From NCBI RefSeq assembly GCF_007489275.1, contig NZ_VLNR01000011.1, positions 124,001 through 188,000 on the forward strand: 64,000 nt of DNA, in the 5' to 3' direction. The DNA is from Aquimarina algiphila (GTDB lineage Bacteria; Bacteroidota; Bacteroidia; Flavobacteriales; Flavobacteriaceae). Shown here piece by piece: positions 55,601-61,826 of the stretch (position 1 is the stretch's first letter; every line of letters starts with the position of its first letter). Made by a program: the position numbers and the translations under genes. Below the pieces are notes generated by a model. The model was given only the letters and a program-made list of their open reading frames with translations. It was not told the DNA's origin and did no database searches.

Positions 55601-56136
55601 GGCCTAAATTTTAAATTGTTAAACCTGCCATAGTTGATACGAATTTTATCTCCACGATCGTTGGTTCCGTAGATATCCTCATCAGGATTGCCTTTTACTT
55701 GTCTTTTGATATAACCAAGAGTGTTTAAACGCCAACCAAGCCCGATATCGCTCGCTTTTTCATCTACCAGAATACCGTCTTTTTTATAGCTTAAGGATAT
55801 TGGGATTTGAAGATCATTGTCTTTAACAGTATATACGGGTATTTTTATGTTGACCATTCCTGTATAGAGGTCTACCAATTCTTGATTAGAATAATCATTA
55901 AACCCGGTTAGCGAAGGATTGGTTAGATAATCGTTAGGATTATCATTGCCAGGTAGTATTAACTTTTGCGAGTATGTCTGAAATGAGCAAATAAAGAGTA
56001 CTAATAGTATTGCTTTTTTGGGCAAGAGTATTATTATTGTAGTACTTAAGCGCCCGTTCCTTTTTTTAACTATGCTCTCTGCAAAAGAGTTAAGGAAATA
56101 ATGGAGATACTTCCGAATAAAAGATTTCTGTTTCAT
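52696..56136 (-). CDS. RHS/YD-repeat N-terminal partner protein, second set
   Basis: This 1146-residue protein has the same layout as the partner at 41534-44818: a conserved N-terminal segment (GLVDLYTGMVNIKIPVYTV-like, then KKDGILVDEKASDIGLGWRL) and C-terminal YD repeats (HKPLIGITSIKDPKGN, YEYDLFNRLKETKD). The signal sequence is unusual: about 45 basic/polar residues precede the hydrophobic stretch (AILLVLFICSFQTYSQ), so an internal start may be used. It is the first gene of the second RHS operon. An array of 21-bp palindromic repeats lies 130-290 bp upstream. Confidence 0.78.
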   Translation of the reverse strand: MKQKSFIRKYLHYFLNSFAESIVKKRNGRLSTTIIILLPKKAILLVLFICSFQTYSQKLILPGNDNPNDYLTNPSLTGFNDYSNQELVDLYTGMVNIKIPVYTVKDNDLQIPISLSYKKDGILVDEKASDIGLGWRLNTLGYIKRQVKGNPDEDIYGTNDRGDKIRINYGRFNNLKFRPLILVDIIDDYIIDDYVKMVKNRSYNNNTCIPSEEKFHLIALSSVPSRPSSSLYPQIEYHFQRIMDTQPDIFYYQIPATSGSFVLDRNGNPVIISGSTDVVITPAIGPKAHPINPEWGITTPNGITYSFPHTDAYTETTENYMPHASVGAVAGPKETKEEFMNRPNYRQWQRNFNLKNPRDKNHLINTWYPSKITSSRFKTEIVVTYKDQEPIEEFKNTEQRMHYIKTYKDQYEELERTLPNYCDGPERPYSRTTSFVDQPTGTLYDIYANTNASYWIPNLRIIKNPKYISKITFGNGNVTFKYSTEERSDLPGNFALEQILISNNDNRTVKKFGFTYDYFIALPYQNLQKSSRLKLLSFSEIATTGDEKKQHKFEYHEHMKLPSYESNQQDYWGYFNANTANTLIPTSRRKGINFPGANREPDENRTKVAMLKKIIYPTGGYNEIEYEINKYKDKDLRLDHNIGGLRVKKTITATSSTDSKKIIKNYIYGRPGFSSGSSVNFVDSNWYHNFQRDAYLTSFDYDNKFIERYFYIRKSAQSIYPLLKTKGGWVGYQEVTVSTPGLGKSVYEFTNPEDNPDEQGQRFLSPFRSESAVDPHHDIVHISKDPLRGLLKEKSDYDENGRIIRAEYIDYEENPRYHNQIEQNILTVENEFLANTTRIWHPDLRNLVPPFPHQTAKFYNVSQIQSYFPYIKKRTIKTFGSDTPDHILNEVTYQKNSASHMQTTHMMSQGSDRKKRETLAYYPGDTFPTDNLLPSERSAVFRLKEQNRIQPVFIENRKEDNVIGVTRNVYDERSPGSVRIKKIQRGINKDHLKDQSVFRYNTKGNVRETYRFKDTPKAVYIWGYNDQLPIIKIEGKLSYKEIEARFLAEHGKRLFFLKDISNKPADNQILEDWLDKFRTTIQTYDKTCHITTYLHKPLIGITSIKDPKGNLVSYEYDLFNRLKETKDSEGNLITKSEYHFNISNNE

Positions 56137-56243
56137 TTTAAGACTGATTTATATATTTTTAGTAATTGAACAGCCTTTATGTATTAAGTCTAAAAAATGT
56201 TACCCCTTGGTTATCTATTTTTTTAGACAAAGGAGCGAGTAGT

Positions 56244-56424
56244 TAAAACACTGAATCAAAAACACTGGAAATCCAGTAAAAAAGACTCGGTATCGAGTAT
56301 AAAACACTCGAATTTGAACCAAAAACACTGGAAATCGAGTGAAAAACATTCAAATTCGAGTCAAAAAGACTCAAATTAGAGTATAAAAGATTCGATTATC
56401 AGTAAAAAATACTCAGGATTGAAT
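56244..56424. repeat. Tandem 21-bp palindromic repeat array
   Basis: Eight units begin at 56264, 56285, 56306, 56327, 56348, 56369, 56390 and 56411, an exact 21-bp period. A ninth, with a 7-bp deletion, lies upstream. Each unit is an A-tract followed by a 14-bp imperfect palindrome of the form ACTNN-4-NNAGT. Units 1 and 2 (ACTGGAAATCCAGT and ACTCGGTATCGAGT) differ on both arms yet stay palindromic. It lies between the second RHS operon and a dispersed repeat. Confidence 0.85.
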
Positions 56425-56514
56425 ATATTTTATCTAAATACATGACAAAAAAACTGTGTATTGATTTAATACTCTTGTTTTTTAATACAGTATGATACGT
56501 ATTCTTTGTTTTTT

Positions 56515-56618
56515 GTCACCCCAGCCCTTCCACTACGTTCTGGATAAACTATAGGCTGGGATCTACTTCGGCATAGTGCAATTCATAAATGGATTCCGTT
56601 CTTCAACGGAATGACAAA
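56515..56618. repeat. MITE-like element with TTTGTCA / TGACAAA ends
   Basis: The ends TTTGTCA and TGACAAA are inverted repeats. Inside are CCCAGCC/GGCTGGG and ATTCCGTT-CTTC-AACGGAAT (56593-56612) hairpins. It is noncoding and resembles the small dispersed intergenic elements common in Flavobacteria. Copy number in the genome is unknown. Confidence 0.55.
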
Positions 56619-56680
56619 TAAACTCATTTCTATATCCTTTTACATTTTTATTATTTACTTAGATAGTATACTCAACAAAA

Positions 56681-56714
56681 AACCCGAGAGGTTCTTAATA
56701 GAACCATTCGGGTT
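56681..56714 (-). terminator. Terminator of the 150-residue protein gene
   Basis: AACCCGAGAGGTTC pairs with GAACCATTCGGGTT (two mismatches, 6-base loop) 22 bp past the stop, followed on the minus strand by TTTTTGTTG. Confidence 0.75.
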
Positions 56715-56735
56715 AATAAGGAATAATATGAAGGT

Positions 56736-57188
56736 TTACTTTCTTGAAAAACGTTGTTTTAAATCGTCATAAATAGGTTTAGCACTGTTTACGCCTTTTT
56801 TATTCGCTTCATTTACCTGTCCGTAGTATAATAAAGCAGCCTGTAGGGCTTCACTACCGGCTAATAATCTGGTATCATCTACATCAGAAAATAATTGCTC
56901 TAATAAATTGGCAATAGGGGTTAATTGTGAAACCACAGCTTCGTCTTTTAGAAATTCTTCTTTATCCATATACCCTGGTACAAATTCTGGATTAGTTTCT
57001 GCATATGATTTTACTTTTTGTACTGTAGGTAACGACTTATCTCCCATTTTAAATAGTCCCGAACGATCATTTGCTGTTAAGGCTTGCAGATAGGGTGTAA
57101 GCTCTTGTCTGCATTCTTGTAATTTGGTCATAATTGTATTGATTACATCTTCTGGAATCACTATACTAATTTGATTTTCTTGTGCCAT
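56736..57188 (-). CDS. Conserved-looking cytosolic protein of unknown function
   Basis: This 150-residue protein has no signal or membrane segment and is predicted mostly helical. It begins MAQENQISIVIPEDVINTIM and ends with a basic KQRFSRK tail. Segments such as KLQECRQELTPYLQALT and DTRLLAGSEALQAALLYYGQVNEANKKG suggest a compact helical bundle. I do not recognise the family. It lies alone, with its own terminator and a dispersed repeat upstream, so there is no clear partner. Confidence 0.7.
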   Translation of the reverse strand: MAQENQISIVIPEDVINTIMTKLQECRQELTPYLQALTANDRSGLFKMGDKSLPTVQKVKSYAETNPEFVPGYMDKEEFLKDEAVVSQLTPIANLLEQLFSDVDDTRLLAGSEALQAALLYYGQVNEANKKGVNSAKPIYDDLKQRFSRK

Positions 57189-57295
57189 GTGCGTTTGTTT
57201 TAATGATTAATAATTTTTTATCACACAAGGATACAAGATGCCAGTTTCATTTTTCGATACTGAGATAAATTTTTATGAATAACCATAATATAGTT

Positions 57296-57378
57296 GTCAC
57301 CCTGAATTTATTTCATGATCTTATTAATAAGAGCTTTATTATTAACAAAGTGAGATGCTGAAATAAATTCAGCATGAC
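57296..57378. repeat. MITE-like inverted repeat element
   Basis: GTCACCCTGAATTTATTTCA at the left end matches the reverse complement of the right end (TGAAATAAATTCAGCATGAC) with few changes, around a short AT-rich centre. It is a typical small dispersed inverted-repeat element, related in its GTCA ends to the one at 56515-56618. Confidence 0.6.
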
Positions 57379-57430
57379 ACCGATAGGCTGATATGACGAA
57401 AAACGGATAATTAAATAAATTTATTTTATA

Positions 57431-57462
57431 AAAAGAGCTCCCTGATCAGAGAGCTCTTTTTT
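57431..57462 (-). terminator. Rho-independent terminator after the split L-domain gene
   Basis: Perfect 11-bp stem AAAAAGAGCTC / GAGCTCTTTTT with a 10-base loop, about 28 bp past the 57490 stop. Confidence 0.8.
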
Positions 57463-57489
57463 AACCAATGTTTTTTTTTGAATACTAGA

Positions 57490-58107
57490 TCATTTGACTA
57501 TAAATCGTAAGGTATTATTCTTACCTCCTTCTTGTTCTATTCTTAAGAAATACATTCCCGTGGTTAACTGTTTATTAAACACAATTGTTTTTTCTTCTGT
57601 GTCTGATTTCACATTTTCACTATCAACTAGTACTGCAGTAGCGCTATATATTGTATACTTAAAATTATTTTTTACACCAGAAAGTGTTATACTATTTCCC
57701 TCTATAATCGTAGGATATAAGATGATCTCATTATCTGTATTTTTGCCAATCACGTCAATAAATCTTGATTCTCCTCCTTCTTCTCCTTCTTCTCCTTCTT
57801 CATTAGAAAATGGATTTCGGGGACCTTCCTTACATATAAATCCCGAAGGAACTTCTCTAATTATCATGAATTGATCTGATACATTAAACCTTACTTTTAC
57901 TTGTGGAAACCGCAATACTTCTGATTCTGAATTTGACTTTGCTTGTGCTTCAGATCTATTTCCAGAACTTTTAGAAAATCCAATCAACGGACGTAGTATC
58001 CCTCGACATAAAAAGTAGTGTGCAATAAAATATGTATCTTCTACTGATATACTGGTATTACTATCCAGAACAAAAACTTCTTTTCCCGGATTAGTAAACT
58101 TTTGCAA
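57490..58107 (-). pseudogene. C-terminal part of a split L-domain protein: variable linker and T9SS sorting domain
   Basis: This frame has no ATG (a TTG at 58107 is the first possible start) and no signal peptide. It ends with a type A T9SS sorting domain (about the last 75 residues, from IILYPTIIEGN to LRFIVK) that is useless without export. It is in the same frame as the upstream L-domain ORF, separated only by a TAG at 58129-58131 and seven sense codons. The intact paralogue at 60214-61689 has both parts in one frame, including a related YFLC segment and a PFXNEEGEEG-type acidic linker. It contains a 9-bp microsatellite coding Glu-Glu-Gly (about 57772-57810). It is most likely the tail of a gene broken by a nonsense mutation. 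Confidence 0.72.
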
Positions 58108-58128
58108 CTCTCCAATACCTGAAAAACT

Positions 58129-60069
58129 CTACAATCCTATATTATTTATGATATGTATACTTCCTACTTTTTTAAGGGTTTTCAATGCATCTAGATTAGT
58201 AATATTACCAGCTATTGATTCTGCTATGGTAATTCTACCTTTAACAATTTCATAATCAAAGTCATCTACTTCTGCTTGTGAAGTTAGCATGATATCTCCT
58301 ACAAAAGTTTTGTAACAGGCTACTAGTATCGAATTTACAGTACTAGTCTGTGCTGCATTATTTTCTATTGTTATACCTCCTCCAACAGCATTAACGGTTT
58401 TTAATAGATGTACAACTCCACAAGCATTTTCTAAACTTCTATTATTTGTTATTTTTAAAGTTTTGGTAACAGTTTTGGTATTCTGTAATCCATCTACATC
58501 TGCTAATTGGGAATTATTAAAAATTGAAATAAGGCCATCAATTCTTTCTAGATTTTCTAATCCTGAAAGAGATCTTAAATTTGGATTACCTCCTATTTCA
58601 AGTTGAATTATATTCTTACCTATAGCATTAGAAATTCCTGAAATATTTTCTAAGTTTTTATTATTGTACAATACCAAGCTGTTAGCAAGAGAAGTTAAGT
58701 TAGACAAATCGTTGAGATTTATTATATCACAATTATTTAAAATTATTGCTCCTGCTTCTTTTAATCCCGAAAAACCACTGAAATTGCTTAGGTTATTATT
58801 TTTAATTCTTAATTCTGTAATTGAAAGGATATTAGCAAACACATGGATATCGCTTAACTTAAAATTGTTAGTCAATTCTAGGTTACCTTTTATTTCGTTA
58901 AGCTTAGTTAAGCCATCTAAATTTGACAAATCATTACCTATAATTCGTATATCTGTACCGATGGTAGTTAAATTACTAAGTCCTGTAAAACTCACCATAC
59001 TTCTATGTCCTTTAATCTCTAGAAAACCTCCTATTTCTTTTAGATTCACAAAACCATCTAAATCGGTTAACCCTTCATTTGCAAGTAGGTTTAAGTTACC
59101 ATTTAAAGTTGCTAACGTGTTGAATGCTCTTAAAGAAGTTATTTTTTTATTAATAGAAATCACCAAATTGCCATTAATTATTTCTAAACCAGATAATCCA
59201 TCAATATTTGCTAAAATTGCATTTTTTGATAATTCAAGAGAACCATTAATCATTTTAAGGTTATGAAAAGCATCCAGATTAGTAATACTGGTATTGTTCT
59301 TAATATAAAGTCCTCCTCCCAAAGTCTCTAGTGTAGCTAAACTTGATAGGTCTGTAATATCTCCTGCTACATCTTCCTGGATCGTTAGATTTCCCGTTAT
59401 TTCACAATAGTCAAAAGTATCGACCTGGGCTTGAGAAGTAAGTATTAAATTACCTTCATAGATCTTACAGGTATTACAATTAGCAATAATATCCTGTACA
59501 GAACTGGTATTAGCCGAATTACTATTAATTGATGGATATACCTGCACATAGCTAGGATCATAGGCTATAATGGGTATTATACCGCATGCATTGGATAACT
59601 TTGGGTTTCTTTTTACTTGCAAAGAAAAACCTTCAAACCCATCTAAACGGGTAACATTAGATAATCCATTAAGATTATCTAGCATAGCATTATTTTCAAT
59701 GACAAGTCTTTCTGTTATTTCAGTGATTTTAGATAAACCATCAATATTATTTAATACTGTATTGTTTGAAATTGTGATAGATCCAAATCCAATATTTGAG
59801 AGATTAGAAAGTCCATCCAAATTTGATAATGTCTCGTTTGATATAACCTTAAGGTTTCCTTTAATTGATGTTAGCATCAAAAGTTCGTTTAGGTCTACAA
59901 TTGCTCCTGGAGATTTTTCCTGGATAATTAAATCCCCATCAACAGAGGTATAGTCAAATAAATCAATATCTGATTGTTCATCTATAGTCAAGTTTCCAGG
60001 ATACACCTGGGCAAAGGTTGTATGTAAACAACAAAGAATTAGAATATAAAGTAGTGTACTGTTTTTCAT
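58129..60069 (-). CDS. Secreted L-domain (leucine-rich-like) repeat protein, truncated by in-frame TAG
   Basis: This 646-residue protein has a signal peptide (about 1-20, LCCLHTTFAQ) and three blocks of receptor L-domain-like repeats of about 23 residues (for example LDGLSNLSNIGFGSITISNN). Block boundaries carry Cys-rich ACGI/ACGV and IANCNTCKIYEGNLILTSQAQVD segments. It ends abruptly after HIINNIGL at a TAG. The following 206 codons continue in the same frame to a T9SS domain (57490-58107). Without that tail the protein would not be sorted by T9SS. Sequencing error, true nonsense mutation and readthrough are all possible. Function probably concerns surface binding or adhesion. Confidence 0.8.
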   Translation of the reverse strand: MKNSTLLYILILCCLHTTFAQVYPGNLTIDEQSDIDLFDYTSVDGDLIIQEKSPGAIVDLNELLMLTSIKGNLKVISNETLSNLDGLSNLSNIGFGSITISNNTVLNNIDGLSKITEITERLVIENNAMLDNLNGLSNVTRLDGFEGFSLQVKRNPKLSNACGIIPIIAYDPSYVQVYPSINSNSANTSSVQDIIANCNTCKIYEGNLILTSQAQVDTFDYCEITGNLTIQEDVAGDITDLSSLATLETLGGGLYIKNNTSITNLDAFHNLKMINGSLELSKNAILANIDGLSGLEIINGNLVISINKKITSLRAFNTLATLNGNLNLLANEGLTDLDGFVNLKEIGGFLEIKGHRSMVSFTGLSNLTTIGTDIRIIGNDLSNLDGLTKLNEIKGNLELTNNFKLSDIHVFANILSITELRIKNNNLSNFSGFSGLKEAGAIILNNCDIINLNDLSNLTSLANSLVLYNNKNLENISGISNAIGKNIIQLEIGGNPNLRSLSGLENLERIDGLISIFNNSQLADVDGLQNTKTVTKTLKITNNRSLENACGVVHLLKTVNAVGGGITIENNAAQTSTVNSILVACYKTFVGDIMLTSQAEVDDFDYEIVKGRITIAESIAGNITNLDALKTLKKVGSIHIINNIGL

Positions 60070-60160
60070 TTTCTATTTATTTTAAATTGTTAAAAATTTG
60101 ATTTCGGGTTTAATGTATTTGTAGTTATAACTGTTACCCTAAAAAATTTAGAAATGCATA

Positions 60161-60190
60161 AAAAAAGTTCTCGATAGATGAGAACCTTTT
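60161..60190 (-). terminator. Rho-independent terminator of the intact L-domain gene
   Basis: AAAAAAGTTCTC pairs with GAGAACCTTTT around a 7-base loop, 24 bp past the stop at 60214, with T run on the minus strand. Confidence 0.7.
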
Positions 60191-60213
60191 GTATTATATG
60201 AATATTATTTACT

Positions 60214-61689
60214 TTATCTAATTATAAATCGAAAGTTAGAGTTTTCACTTTCTTCCAGTATTTTTATTATATATATTCCTGAAGTAAGTTGTTTTTTAAA
60301 ATGTATGGTTACATTTTTTGATCCTTTGAGCATCGTCTTTTCTTCTATTAATCGACCTGACATAGTATATATTTTGTAGTTAAAATCATTTTCTAAACCA
60401 GTAATATGAATCTCTCTTCCATTAGAAATGGTTGGATATACATTTTTATTTATTTTTTGAGATAATAGCTGAGAAGGGTTGACCTTGGATCCATCTTCAC
60501 CATCTTCATTTGCAAATGGATTACCTGGTGTTGAATCTTTATCACAACTCTCTTCACTTTCAGGAAAAAGATATAAAACAAAATCTTGTGTTGATTTTTT
60601 TCTAACCTTTAATCGCAATGCAATATTATCACATAAAAAGTATGATCTCGCTTCTTTAAAAACACCCTCTGGGAGAGCAGAGTTATTATCTAATTCTAAA
60701 TCTCCACCAATACTACCTTTATTTTTTAATCTACCTAATACATAAACATCCTTAAGTTCTGTATTATTTTTTATGATTAAATTTTCACCTACTCCTTTAA
60801 GATTCCTTAATTTTTTTATATTTTTTATCTTACCCGTCATTTCATCTGATATGATTAAAGAACCTTTTATATAGCAATAATCAAAAGCATCGACTTCTTC
60901 TTGTGTTTTTAACCATACATCATTTTCGGGATGAGTACATGCTAAGGATTGGCAATTATTAATAATATCTATTACATTACTTGTAATTTCTGAATTATTT
61001 GCGACAGAAATTGATCCAATTGCGGCTTCGGTTTGGAACAACTCTACAATACTACAAGCACTGATTAATTTTTTATTAGCAGTCAAAATAAAATTTCCTT
61101 TTATTTTTTTTAAATTCAATAAAGAATTAATACTTACCAGCGCCTCATTATTCTTAATAATAAGGTTTCCTTCAATTACCTCAAGACTACTTAATCCTTC
61201 TAATTTTCTAAAACCACTATTTTGAATGTTTAAATCCCCATGAACAATCGGGATACTAGATAGTCCATTACTATTAGAAAGTGCTCTATTATTTATAATG
61301 GTGATATTTTTACCAATTTTTTTTATTAAACGCAATCCGTTGATGTTCTTGAGTGAATTATTACCTTTAATTTCAATACTTCCTGTTATTTCTTTAATCC
61401 CCTCAAGTCCATCGAGGTTTGACAACTTGCTATTTCGTATAATCTTTAAATCTCCATCCAGAAAGGTAAGTTGAGATAAGCTTTTAATATTTGTGATTAT
61501 AGATTGAGAAGTAGAAATAACATCAGGGTTTTCTATATACTCTCTGATAATCAAATTGCCTATAATTTTAGTCCCTTTAAAATTATCTACCTCTTTTTGC
61601 GAAGACAGGACAACATCACCTTTATGAGTTTGTGCATAAAAAAATGAAGTTATAAACACCGCTAGTAAAAAACATAATTTCTTTCTCAT
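60214..61689 (-). CDS. Secreted L-domain repeat protein with T9SS sorting domain
   Basis: This 491-residue protein has a signal peptide (about 1-19, FFYAQ), L-domain-like repeats (about 25-340) such as LSNLDGLEGIKEITGSIEIKGN, a Cys-containing break (NNCQSLACTHPENDVWLKTQ), an acidic linker (NPFANEDGEDGS) and a type A T9SS domain (about 415-491, NVYPTISNGREI to FRFIIR). It is an intact paralogue of the split gene downstream. T9SS proteins of this type are exported across the outer membrane and held on the surface or released. It lies 137 bp behind the TPR-CHAT gene on the same strand. Confidence 0.83.
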   Translation of the reverse strand: MRKKLCFLLAVFITSFFYAQTHKGDVVLSSQKEVDNFKGTKIIGNLIIREYIENPDVISTSQSIITNIKSLSQLTFLDGDLKIIRNSKLSNLDGLEGIKEITGSIEIKGNNSLKNINGLRLIKKIGKNITIINNRALSNSNGLSSIPIVHGDLNIQNSGFRKLEGLSSLEVIEGNLIIKNNEALVSINSLLNLKKIKGNFILTANKKLISACSIVELFQTEAAIGSISVANNSEITSNVIDIINNCQSLACTHPENDVWLKTQEEVDAFDYCYIKGSLIISDEMTGKIKNIKKLRNLKGVGENLIIKNNTELKDVYVLGRLKNKGSIGGDLELDNNSALPEGVFKEARSYFLCDNIALRLKVRKKSTQDFVLYLFPESEESCDKDSTPGNPFANEDGEDGSKVNPSQLLSQKINKNVYPTISNGREIHITGLENDFNYKIYTMSGRLIEEKTMLKGSKNVTIHFKKQLTSGIYIIKILEESENSNFRFIIR

Positions 61690-61826
61690 TCTAATTTTTG
61701 GTTTAGTTCTGTTTTTCGTTTAAGACAATTAATTACTATTCCTACGCTTCAAGGTTTCTTAATCAAATTGCACCTTTAATGTATTTTCTAAATAAAATGT
61801 TACTGTATAGAGTACTCCAATTTTAT

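Noticed and set aside
56244..56424. The 21-bp repeat array as a CRISPR
   Set aside because: Units are contiguous and degenerate with no unique spacers of CRISPR length, and no cas gene lies nearby.
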